A stretch of 64,000 bases of DNA from Balneola sp. EhC07 (GTDB taxonomy: Bacteria; Bacteroidota; Rhodothermia; Balneolales; Balneolaceae): assembly GCF_001650905.1 (NCBI RefSeq), contig NZ_LXYG01000015.1:101615-165614 (forward strand), given 5' to 3'. Under the pieces are notes generated by a model that searched no databases, was not told the origin of the DNA, and was given only the letters and a program-made list of their open reading frames with translations. Below are positions 36,922 to 45,217 of the stretch, piece by piece (within the stretch, counting starts at the first letter, position 1; each line of letters begins with the position of its first letter). A program made the translations under genes and the position numbers.

Positions 36922-38824
36922 GTCCGCAATATTCATTTCAATACTTTTTCTGGTAACATGCTCTTCGAATCATGGGATGACGGAAAAAGTTTACGATAGT
37001 CAGTATATCAATGAATTGAATAAAAGAGTTGGCGCATTTCAGGAAGAAGATTTTTTTGTAAATAACTCTGAAACTGAAATTAAAATAAAAGCTGACGATA
37101 AGGTTACAAAAACTGTCAGGAAAGAAATAGTAGTACTTAATGAAAATGGTAGAAGAGAGTCTGAGCTAGTTTTATTTTATGATTCATTTATTAAAATAGA
37201 AGAAATTAAAGCAAGTATTTATTCAGTTGATGGAGTGAAGATCAAAGATATTGATGCTGATGATATACGAGACTTACCAATATTAGAATCTGCATCCTCT
37301 TTTGGTGACAGTAGAATTAAATATATCTCTTTTAATCATAACAAATATCCTTACATAATTGCATATGAGTATGAAGAGAGCAGTACTAATTTTCTTTATA
37401 AATTAAACTGGGTTCCTGAAGAACAAAACATTTATACAAATTCTGTTTCTTTAAGGCTTGAATACCCGAAAGGATTAAAAGTTAATATCAAGGATTTGAC
37501 TAAAAGTTTTAACCTGAATGAATTTGAGACAAAAAAATCAGAAATTCTTGAATGGAAAAAATCTAAGGGTATTAAAAACAGAGCATTAGGTGAAGGATTA
37601 GAAAGGGTACTGATTCAGCCTCTAAAATTTAGTGTATCAAACAATAAGGGGAGTTTTAAAGATTGGGAGAGTTTTGGACACTGGTATCATACATTAAACC
37701 AGGGACGACAAGAACTAAGCGATGAAAAAAAGAAAGAACTAGATAAAATACTTGCAAAAGCTAAAACTCGATCAGAAAAAATAGAAACAATTTATAATCA
37801 CCTTCAAGAGAATTCCAGATATATAAGTATTCAATTGGGAATTGGTGGATGGCAGACTTTTCCGGCTAGCTTTGTAGAAAAAAATGGGTATGGAGATTGT
37901 AAAGCTTTAACCAATTTTACTTTTGCTATGTATGAGTATGCGGGTATTGAAGCATATCCTGTTTTGATCAATAGTGGATTGGATGTAGAACCACTTATTG
38001 AGGACTTTCCAAGCAATCAATTTAATCATGTAATTTTATATCTCCCTAATAAAGGGGATGAGATATGGCTCGAATGTACAAGCCAAATAATGCCTTTCAA
38101 TTATATAACATCTTATAATGCAAATAGATATGGTTTAAAGATTACAAATGAAGGTGGAGAGCTAATTAAAACACCATCTTTAACTTCTGAAACGAACTAT
38201 GTTTTTTCATCTACTTTTGTATCCTTAGAAGAAAGTAACAATGCTGTAATACAAAGAAATATTAGTAAAGCCAGTGGAGAATACTTAGAGAAATATTATT
38301 TCGGTTTTGCTAATAAAACAGAACAGCAAAAAGTAGGTTGGCTCAATGAAAATTTTAAAATTAAGGCCGATCGTTATTTTTCTATTGAAACATCTGCTAT
38401 TGATAGAAAAGAAAACCCTGTTTCATTTTCTTATTCAATAACTACTGACGATTATTTCAGGAAATCGGGGGACAGGATATTTTTTTCAACCTATCAGTTT
38501 AAAGAACCGGGGGCATATAATGAACATACTAAAGTAATTTATTACCCCTCCAAAGAAGTTGATTCTATCTCTGTAAAAATACCAGTGGGTTATAAAATTG
38601 AAGTTCTCCCTAAGGACACTAGCATCAGTAACCGGTTCGTAGATTATTCTTTACACATAAAAGTTGATACAAAGAAAAATATTTTATCCATTATTAGAAC
38701 TTTTATTCTAAAAAAAGAAATACAGAGTAAATTCGAAATAGAAGAACTTCAAGCTTCTTTAAAGCGAATAGATGTATTAGATGAAAAGGATATAATATTT
38801 AAAAAATTGATCGATCAGGATTAA
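36911..38824 (+). CDS. DUF3857/transglutaminase-like lipoprotein, catalytic residues intact (module 1, B)
   Basis: A 637-residue lipoprotein: MVNKSAIFISILFLVTC, lipobox LVTC (Cys17). DUF3857 lies about 45-240 and the transglutaminase core about 285-400. Catalytic Cys330 is in GYGDCKALTNF, His373 in QFNHVIL and the acidic residue Glu388 in WLECTS. The start is TTG at 36911 (GTG at 36914 is also possible). TTG is preferred because the paralogous pair at 42601 uses ATG at the same 11-base overlap and both proteins then begin M-x-NK. The activity may be a transglutaminase, peptidase or amidase; substrate unknown. It is probably co-translated with its inactive partner. Confidence 0.85.
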   Translation: MVNKSAIFISILFLVTCSSNHGMTEKVYDSQYINELNKRVGAFQEEDFFVNNSETEIKIKADDKVTKTVRKEIVVLNENGRRESELVLFYDSFIKIEEIKASIYSVDGVKIKDIDADDIRDLPILESASSFGDSRIKYISFNHNKYPYIIAYEYEESSTNFLYKLNWVPEEQNIYTNSVSLRLEYPKGLKVNIKDLTKSFNLNEFETKKSEILEWKKSKGIKNRALGEGLERVLIQPLKFSVSNNKGSFKDWESFGHWYHTLNQGRQELSDEKKKELDKILAKAKTRSEKIETIYNHLQENSRYISIQLGIGGWQTFPASFVEKNGYGDCKALTNFTFAMYEYAGIEAYPVLINSGLDVEPLIEDFPSNQFNHVILYLPNKGDEIWLECTSQIMPFNYITSYNANRYGLKITNEGGELIKTPSLTSETNYVFSSTFVSLEESNNAVIQRNISKASGEYLEKYYFGFANKTEQQKVGWLNENFKIKADRYFSIETSAIDRKENPVSFSYSITTDDYFRKSGDRIFFSTYQFKEPGAYNEHTKVIYYPSKEVDSISVKIPVGYKIEVLPKDTSISNRFVDYSLHIKVDTKKNILSIIRTFILKKEIQSKFEIEELQASLKRIDVLDEKDIIFKKLIDQD

Positions 38825-38838
38825 CCAAGGAATTTAAA

Positions 38839-39771
38839 TCACTCCCCAAAAATCTGATTTAGGTATTCGGCCATACGGTAGCCAGAAAGTGCCATTCTCT
38901 TTTGAGCGATCTTATAGGCCATTTCTTTGTATTCCTGAGAAGGCTGTTCATCTTGTTTCAGATCTTCCGGATATACTTTTTCCATTGTGATCTCTTTTCC
39001 TTCCTTATTCCAAACTGTTGAATTCTGAAGATCTATTAAGACTTTAAATTCTGATTTTGGATGCTTTTTTTCGATCATTTCAGCATTGGCAAGATAGTAG
39101 TCGAAATCGTCAACATCATCATCTTTAGGGTTTGCTACATCTATGATTCCATCCCAGTACGCGTGTAAATTCCATGGCCAGCTGTCACCAAATCTGAAAC
39201 TATTTCCGCCACGGTCCCCGTCAGGTGTATCTTCAGTCACGCGTGAAGTATTATGCAACGGCATATGAATATCACCAACTAAATGAAGAACCCATGCAAT
39301 TTGAATAGCTTTTTCTTCTGCAGATACTTCAGAACTGTTGAGGGTTTCTCTGAATAAAGCGATACGCTCCACAATGTGCTCATCATCAACAAAGCCTTCT
39401 GCATCAACCGGACCGTCCTCTGTCTGCTTCCAGTAACTGCCAACATAATGCCACGGACCTTTATGGTATTTGTCATAACGAGCTTTTTCATCTCTGTCAC
39501 GAACTACATCAGGCCAATACGCAGCGTTCATAAAATAATATTTATCCGCATGTTCACTTTCCTCATCATAGAATTCCATCAGGTCAGAGTCCTCTGGTGC
39601 TTGCTTGAGGATAAACATAATATTCTCTTTAGCAACAGGAGTAAGATTATCCCAGGCAATAGCAGCAATTACACGATGACCGGTTGCATTCCAGGAAATA
39701 CCCGATGTTGGATTTAACGTTAGCGTTAGAAGAAATGAGAGTGCGAGTGTAGAAGCTAGAATTTTTTTCAT
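38839..39771 (-). CDS. Secreted S1/P1-type zinc nuclease
   Basis: A 310-residue exported nuclease. The signal peptide is about 1-26, so that Trp27 becomes the mature N-terminus that chelates zinc, as in S1/P1 nucleases. All nine expected ligands can be found: Trp27, His32 (WNATGH), Asp88 (WPD), His108 (PWHYVG), His163, Asp167 and His173 (HLVGDIHMPLH), and His203 and Asp207 (LHAYWD). The last five keep exactly the P1 spacing. It should cleave single-stranded DNA/RNA and 3'-nucleotides outside the cytoplasm, perhaps for phosphate or nucleotide salvage. It converges with the lipoprotein gene at 36911 with a 14-base gap. Confidence 0.93.
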   Translation of the reverse strand: MKKILASTLALSFLLTLTLNPTSGISWNATGHRVIAAIAWDNLTPVAKENIMFILKQAPEDSDLMEFYDEESEHADKYYFMNAAYWPDVVRDRDEKARYDKYHKGPWHYVGSYWKQTEDGPVDAEGFVDDEHIVERIALFRETLNSSEVSAEEKAIQIAWVLHLVGDIHMPLHNTSRVTEDTPDGDRGGNSFRFGDSWPWNLHAYWDGIIDVANPKDDDVDDFDYYLANAEMIEKKHPKSEFKVLIDLQNSTVWNKEGKEITMEKVYPEDLKQDEQPSQEYKEMAYKIAQKRMALSGYRMAEYLNQIFGE

Positions 39772-39854
39772 GAGCCTGATTTAATTTCAATTTCACTAAG
39801 GATACGAAACAACCATTATCAAAACATTAAAAGAAGGCAAAAATTATATAAAAA

Positions 39855-39880
39855 AAGCTCACTGTTTTCACAATGAGCTT
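39855..39880 (-). terminator. Rho-independent terminator of the DinB-fold gene
   Basis: A 10-bp stem with one mismatch (aagctcactg 39855-39864, loop ttttca, caatgagctt 39871-39880), followed on the minus strand by a T-run (the plus-strand A7 up to base 39856). It lies directly after the minus-strand gene ending at 39903. Confidence 0.8.
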
Positions 39881-39902
39881 AAAGGAATTGATCCAGAACT
39901 AA

Positions 39903-40493
39903 TTACATCGCATTCATTTCTGCCAATACTTCCTGCATCTGGAATGTGTGTCTCTGGCTGTGAGCGGCAATAATTAGCATGATCTGGTAGACATCTGCAT
40001 CGCCGAAAGGAAGAGCCGTAACATGACCTCTGAGATCAGCATCTGTAGAGCTTAAGAACTCAACGAGTTTAGTTCTCGACTTTTCTAATTCTGATAACAT
40101 TTCAGCTTTGGAAGACCATTTCCCTGAAGGCTCGAATGGTGGAGCTGTTTTAACTTTAGTCCCTCTGTTTGCCAGCATACCGATCAGCGCTCCATCCTGA
40201 GCGGAAAGATCTTTCTCCGACATTGTTTCGTCATTAGCTAATGTTCCTTGTGCCATTCCAAAGAATGCTGTTTCAGTAAGCAGGATATGTTCTAAAGCAT
40301 TCGAAACAGACCAGCCGCCATCTTCAGGTTTATAGTTAAAAGACTCTTCCGGAAGATCTTTTACAGCTTCAACAATATTTGCATGCGTTGTTTCAAGATA
40401 ATTGATAGCAAAATCTTTTTCGGCTTGACTTAACTGAGCCGTTAAAGGCATTGTTAAAACCCCAAATCCAATAATTAGTAGTAGTTTTTTCAT
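39903..40493 (-). CDS. Exported DinB-fold protein
   Basis: 196 residues with a signal peptide ending MPLTAQ (residue 20). The DinB/YfiT four-helix fold is indicated by the metal-binding His triad: His69 in NALEHILLTE, and His178 and His182 in AAHSQRHTFQM. Most DinB-family proteins are cytoplasmic metal-dependent thiol transferases or nucleases; an exported version is common in Bacteroidota but has no known substrate. It lies between the two DUF3857 modules on the opposite strand, beside the S1/P1 nuclease but separated from it by its own terminator. Confidence 0.85.
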   Translation of the reverse strand: MKKLLLIIGFGVLTMPLTAQLSQAEKDFAINYLETTHANIVEAVKDLPEESFNYKPEDGGWSVSNALEHILLTETAFFGMAQGTLANDETMSEKDLSAQDGALIGMLANRGTKVKTAPPFEPSGKWSSKAEMLSELEKSRTKLVEFLSSTDADLRGHVTALPFGDADVYQIMLIIAAHSQRHTFQMQEVLAEMNAM

Positions 40494-40655
40494 GATGCTC
40501 GAATTAGTTAATAGTTACCTGAGTAACAATTAACTATATAAAAAGGGGACAAACAAAAAAAGAGATAACTATGAACACAAAAAACTTAAAGAAAAACTGT
40601 AAATAATTAATTATGTTCGCCTATCAACTAAAAAAATATGCTAACTACTCTTGTG

Positions 40656-42611
40656 ATGATTAAAAATTTTACCCTGTTCTTGATTGTATTGTTCATGTTT
40701 ATCCCGCACCTAACAGAAGCTCAAAAAAGGGATTTCGGCGATATTTCAAAGCAAATGATCGAAATGGATGTATACGAAAAAGATTCAACAGCCAGTGCAG
40801 TTGTGATCTTTGACGTAGGAGACGCAGAGCTGGACAATAGGTTGGAAGTTCAATTCAGAAGACATATCAGGATCAAAATTTTGACTGATGAAGGATTTAC
40901 ATATGGAGATTTTTCAAAAAGGTATATAGAAAAGAAACCTGAACAGGATATATCAAAGATAAAAGCAGCTACTTACAATCTGGAAAATGGTGAGATTATA
41001 AAAACTGAACTGGATAAAGATGACATCTTAATTGATAAAGAAGGGGATGGGTATACTGAAGTAAAGTTTACGATGCCAGCCTTACGTCCGGGCTCAATTA
41101 TAGAATATGAATATCTATTTGAATCTGAATCTCCACTTGATCTACCGGATTGGGACTTTCAAAAGTCAATCCCAAGTATGTGGAGTGAATACATGATCAG
41201 AATTCCGGAATGGTTCAGATATTTAAAAGTATCAAGAGGATATGAACCATTCTTCAGTATTGAAGAGAAACCTTACCAAAGTGGAGGACGTCAAAATTAT
41301 GTTGGTACTGAATCTACCTGGGTCATGAAAGATATACCCGCGATAGAAGAAGCTCCTTATATGAAATCTATAGATAATTATAGATCAGCAATTAAATTTC
41401 AACTAGCCAATATAACAGTGCCGGGTGTTGTTTATGAAGATTATTTATCTGATTGGCCAAGAGTAGGGGGAGCTTTAGCGGAATCATCGAGCCACGGTAA
41501 AACACTCAAGAGGAATAAGTTTTTAGCCAATGTCTTGGAAGACATTATTTCAGAGGAAGATTCTGAATTGGAGAAAATGAAAAAGATATATAGTCATGTT
41601 TCAAGCCATATGAATTGGAATGAGATGCTTTCATTTAATGCTTCACAGGATCTGGAAGATTCTTATAAAGAAGGAGATGGGAATAGTGCTGACATCAACT
41701 TGATGCTTGTTAATATGCTTAAAGAGGCAGGGTTAAGTGCTCATAGTGTGGTTTTGAGTACAACTGATCATGGAGATGTGATCCGGATGTTCCCTTTGAT
41801 TTCACAGTTCAATCATGTTATTGGTTATGTAGAAATTGGTAATGACTTCTATTTTTTAGATGCAAAAAATGAGAAAAGGCCATTTAATTTACTTCCCGCA
41901 AATTCTATAAATAGTGTTGGGTTTTTGATCGATATTCCAAAAAAGCAGTTTAAGTGGATAAATATTGAAAACAAGGATGAAAACAACCTGAGTATTTATA
42001 TAGATGCTTCGCTGAATGAAGATGGGAAATTGGTTGGAGTGTTGAATTCCAAATCAAATGGATATTATGCACATTACACCAGAGAAGAATTTGAAGATGA
42101 AGACGATATAAAAGAAAGCATTAAGCAAAATACTTTTAGTGACCCTGTTAATACTGTAATTGACTCTGCGAATGTTAAAGAGAGTGAACTACATGAGGAT
42201 CTAAGATTCAGTGCGCATTTTGAGGTTTCAGCAAATATATCAGGAAACGTGATCTATTTAAATCCCATGATCGTAGAGCGTTTATTAGACAATCCATTTA
42301 AGGAAGAAGAACGCGTATTTCCTATCGATTTTGATTATACATTTGATGAAACCGTTACTTTGAGATTCACAATACCGGAAGGCTGGAGTGTGGATGAAGT
42401 TCCATCATCAAAAATTTTCAGAACCCCTGATGAAAGTGCAAATTACAGAAAGCTTTTCCAGGTAGCGGGAAATACTATTATGATGCAGTATAAATTTAGT
42501 ATCAGTAAGCATAATTATAATCCTGAGGACTACTTGTTCTTAAAAGACTTTTTTAAAGCATTAATTGAAAACCAATCTGAGCAAATAGTTTTAAAGAAAA
42601 ATGAAGAATAA
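40656..42611 (+). CDS. Secreted DUF3857 protein with Cys-less transglutaminase-like domain (module 2, A)
   Basis: 651 residues from the preferred ATG at 40656 (MIKNFTLFLIVLF; an ATG at 40638 would add six residues). The signal peptide ends TEAQ. The layout follows the gene at 34927: DUF3857, transglutaminase-like core, C-terminal beta domain. The catalytic Cys is replaced by Ser344 (DGNSADINL), but His387 (QFNHVIG) and Asp402 (FLDAK) remain, so this copy has lost less than module 1 A. It overlaps the next gene by exactly 11 bases, as in module 1. A binding or partner role for the active lipoprotein is an inference. Confidence 0.85.
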   Translation: MIKNFTLFLIVLFMFIPHLTEAQKRDFGDISKQMIEMDVYEKDSTASAVVIFDVGDAELDNRLEVQFRRHIRIKILTDEGFTYGDFSKRYIEKKPEQDISKIKAATYNLENGEIIKTELDKDDILIDKEGDGYTEVKFTMPALRPGSIIEYEYLFESESPLDLPDWDFQKSIPSMWSEYMIRIPEWFRYLKVSRGYEPFFSIEEKPYQSGGRQNYVGTESTWVMKDIPAIEEAPYMKSIDNYRSAIKFQLANITVPGVVYEDYLSDWPRVGGALAESSSHGKTLKRNKFLANVLEDIISEEDSELEKMKKIYSHVSSHMNWNEMLSFNASQDLEDSYKEGDGNSADINLMLVNMLKEAGLSAHSVVLSTTDHGDVIRMFPLISQFNHVIGYVEIGNDFYFLDAKNEKRPFNLLPANSINSVGFLIDIPKKQFKWINIENKDENNLSIYIDASLNEDGKLVGVLNSKSNGYYAHYTREEFEDEDDIKESIKQNTFSDPVNTVIDSANVKESELHEDLRFSAHFEVSANISGNVIYLNPMIVERLLDNPFKEEERVFPIDFDYTFDETVTLRFTIPEGWSVDEVPSSKIFRTPDESANYRKLFQVAGNTIMMQYKFSISKHNYNPEDYLFLKDFFKALIENQSEQIVLKKNEE

Positions 42612-44535
42612 AATTAATGTCCGTTTAAGCACAATTCTGATATTTCTGTTTGTATTGAATTGTGGTGGAACTCAAGAAATTTATGAAGCTGAAACACTTT
42701 CATATTCTTACGAGATGTCTGAATGGGATAAAGATGTAAATTCAGTTGTCAGAAATCATGAAACAGAACTGGAATATATCAACCAAAATAGTGCTGTTCT
42801 AAGAGTGAAGGAAGCCATAACAATTCTGGATAAAGAGGATAAACATCTTGCTAATGTCTATCTACACTATGATAAATTCAGAAGTATCGACTTCATAAAT
42901 GCTAATATAATTGATAAAGATGGTAATCTCGTCAGATCATTTACTTCGGATGATGCCTATGATTTCAGTTCGGCAGATGGCTACACCTTCTTTTCTGATA
43001 GCAGGGTAAAACTTTTAGAGCTGTTTCATAATGACTTTCCATATACAATAGTTACTGATTATCAGATCAAGTACAACGGGTTGTTGAATTTACCGACTTG
43101 GTATCCGTTGTGGTATGACCAAATTGTAGAGCAGTCAGAATTGAGGATCATAGATAGAACCAATGGAAGTTTAAAATATCATGCAGATGGTTTTGATGAA
43201 AAGCCTACCATTTCTGATTCCACAATTGGGAAGATCTATACATGGAATTTTAGTAATGATGAGCCAATGACGAATGAGCCTTTAAGTCCGCCTGCACCTG
43301 AGGTCTTACCAAAAGTTTTAGTTGCTCCCATAATTTTTGAAATAGAGAATACCTATGGATCAACCAGCTCATGGGAAGAATTTGGTCAATGGTATTATCT
43401 TTTGGGTAAAAATGAGAGAGAATTGAGCGATGCAGCAAAAAAGGAGGTAGATGCAGTCCTTGATGGAGTGGAAAACGAAAAACAGAAGGTAAAAGCTCTT
43501 TACAAATACCTGCAGCAAAAAACGAGGTATGTTAGCATTCAATTAGGTATCGGGGGGTGGAAACCATTTTCTGCAGATTATGTTTTTAATAACGAATACG
43601 GAGATTGTAAAGCTTTAACTAATTTTATGCAGGCTGTACTTGAGTATGCAGGAATAGAATCTCATCCGGCACTTATTAGAAATGGTGCTGATGAACCGGA
43701 TCTAATAGCAGACTTTCCAAGCAGTCAGTTCAACCACGTTATTCTAAGAGTTACTCTTTCTGATGGAGAACATATTTGGCTTGAGTGTACAAGCGCATAC
43801 ATGCCTTTTGGCAGTATTGGTAATGGGAATGAAAATAAACAAGCTCTGTTAGTTACTCCAACAGGAGGAGAACTAATTGAAACGCCTAAAAGACCTTATT
43901 CTCTAAATAATCAGGAAATCGTCTCGCATGTATTATTATCAAAAAATGGCGAAGCGAGTATAAATGTTAATATTAAAAGTGAAGGGGTTGTTCGCGATCA
44001 GGTTTTACATGAAATCTTACCCAAATCAGAAAAAGAAAGAGTAGAATGGTTATCAACTAGTTATGATATTCCCAATTCTGATATTATAGGTATCAATTTT
44101 GAAGATCTTATAGACGATGATCCTAACTACAATTTTGATTTTTCTTTTAAAAAAGAGAGTTATGCTTCAGCTTCTTCAAAGCGTTTGTTTGTGCCGGTTA
44201 ATGTATTGAGCAATTGGAACGTTAGTTTTTCTAATGAAGAAGACCGAAAGTTTGATGTTTGGTTACCTGTTACTTTTCAGGAAAAAGACAGCACAATTTT
44301 TAATATACCTGAAGGCTTTGTCCTTGAAGGAATTCCGAAATCAGAAAATATTGAGAACAGTTTTGCTTCTTACAATGGATCATTTGAAAAATTAGACTCA
44401 AACAAAGTTCTTTTTACAAGGATCTTCAGTATTAAGTCAAGAAAATTAAAACCTGAACAGTATCCGGATTTTATAGACTTTATGAACGAAGTTTCACGAT
44501 TAGATAATCAACAAATGGTACTTGTATTGGAATAA
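42601..44535 (+). CDS. DUF3857/transglutaminase-like lipoprotein, catalytic residues intact (module 2, B)
   Basis: A 644-residue lipoprotein with lipobox FVLNC (Cys21) and ATG at 42601. The transglutaminase core keeps Cys336 (EYGDCKALTNF), His379 (QFNHVIL) and Glu395 (WLECTS). The stretch YVSIQLGIGGW before the catalytic Cys is nearly identical to YISIQLGIGGW in the gene at 36911, while the rest has diverged widely, so the duplication is old. It ends 10 bases before a strong terminator. It is probably outer-membrane anchored and faces the periplasm or surface. Confidence 0.85.
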   Translation: MKNKINVRLSTILIFLFVLNCGGTQEIYEAETLSYSYEMSEWDKDVNSVVRNHETELEYINQNSAVLRVKEAITILDKEDKHLANVYLHYDKFRSIDFINANIIDKDGNLVRSFTSDDAYDFSSADGYTFFSDSRVKLLELFHNDFPYTIVTDYQIKYNGLLNLPTWYPLWYDQIVEQSELRIIDRTNGSLKYHADGFDEKPTISDSTIGKIYTWNFSNDEPMTNEPLSPPAPEVLPKVLVAPIIFEIENTYGSTSSWEEFGQWYYLLGKNERELSDAAKKEVDAVLDGVENEKQKVKALYKYLQQKTRYVSIQLGIGGWKPFSADYVFNNEYGDCKALTNFMQAVLEYAGIESHPALIRNGADEPDLIADFPSSQFNHVILRVTLSDGEHIWLECTSAYMPFGSIGNGNENKQALLVTPTGGELIETPKRPYSLNNQEIVSHVLLSKNGEASINVNIKSEGVVRDQVLHEILPKSEKERVEWLSTSYDIPNSDIIGINFEDLIDDDPNYNFDFSFKKESYASASSKRLFVPVNVLSNWNVSFSNEEDRKFDVWLPVTFQEKDSTIFNIPEGFVLEGIPKSENIENSFASYNGSFEKLDSNKVLFTRIFSIKSRKLKPEQYPDFIDFMNEVSRLDNQQMVLVLE

Positions 44536-44545
44536 AATGTATACC

Positions 44546-44573
44546 CAAGTATTAATACTTGAATTTTTTTTTT
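44546..44573 (+). terminator. Rho-independent terminator after the second DUF3857 module
   Basis: The perfect palindrome caagtattaatacttg (44546-44561) is followed by ten T (44564-44573). It closes the transcript that begins at 40656 and separates it from ssb. Confidence 0.85.
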
Positions 44574-44644
44574 AAACTTTTTTTGTAAGGAATTCTTCTG
44601 AGCTTGTCTTACTTTACAAACAAAATAACTTAATCCAATACGTA

Positions 44645-45106
44645 ATGAGTTCACTAAATAAAGCACAATTAATCGGAAGACTCGGGCAAGATCCTGAAGT
44701 AAGATACACGCAATCAAACACAGCTGTGGCTACATTAAGCATAGCTACAAGCGAGCGTTATAAAGACAGTAACGGCGAGCAGCAAGAAAAAACTGAATGG
44801 CATCGTGTGGTTGCATGGGGAAGACTGGCTGAAATTTGTCAGCAGTATTTAACTAAAGGTTCATTGGTTTATATTGAAGGACCGATTCAAACCAGATCAT
44901 GGGAAGACAACCAAGGTCAAAAAAGATATACCACTGAAATTAAAGCCCTTCAAATGACCATGCTTGACAGCAAAGGCAGTGGCGGAGGAAACCCGGGTGG
45001 TAATCAAGGTGGAAATCAAAATGCCGGCAATCAAAAACAACAGATGTCCAGCAATGTTGAGCTTGGGAAAGATTTTGATAATATGGATGATGATCTTCCA
45101 TTTTAG
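44645..45106 (+). CDS. ssb: Single-stranded DNA-binding protein
   Basis: 153 residues. The OB fold covers 1-108 ([59 protein letters not shown]). A Gly/Asn/Gln-rich linker follows (about 113-137), with the conserved acidic tip DDDLPF that recruits repair and replication proteins. It is followed by its own terminator and then gldE; ssb-gldE adjacency is common in Bacteroidota. Confidence 0.97.
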   Translation: MSSLNKAQLIGRLGQDPEVRYTQSNTAVATLSIATSERYKDSNGEQQEKTEWHRVVAWGRLAEICQQYLTKGSLVYIEGPIQTRSWEDNQGQKRYTTEIKALQMTMLDSKGSGGGNPGGNQGGNQNAGNQKQQMSSNVELGKDFDNMDDDLPF

Positions 45107-45125
45107 TAAAAATTGAAACATTTCA

Positions 45126-45160
45126 GGCGGTGCGAAGTCATACTTTCACCGCCTTTTTTT
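45126..45160 (+). terminator. Rho-independent terminator of ssb
   Basis: A 7-bp GC-rich stem (ggcggtg 45126-45132 and caccgcc 45147-45153) followed by seven T at 45154-45160, beginning about 20 bases after the ssb stop. Confidence 0.92.
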
Positions 45161-45217
45161 ATTTTTGTTAGGAAGCGTTCACCTAGTTAAATTCCCCCCA
45201 ATCAAAATTATATATAA

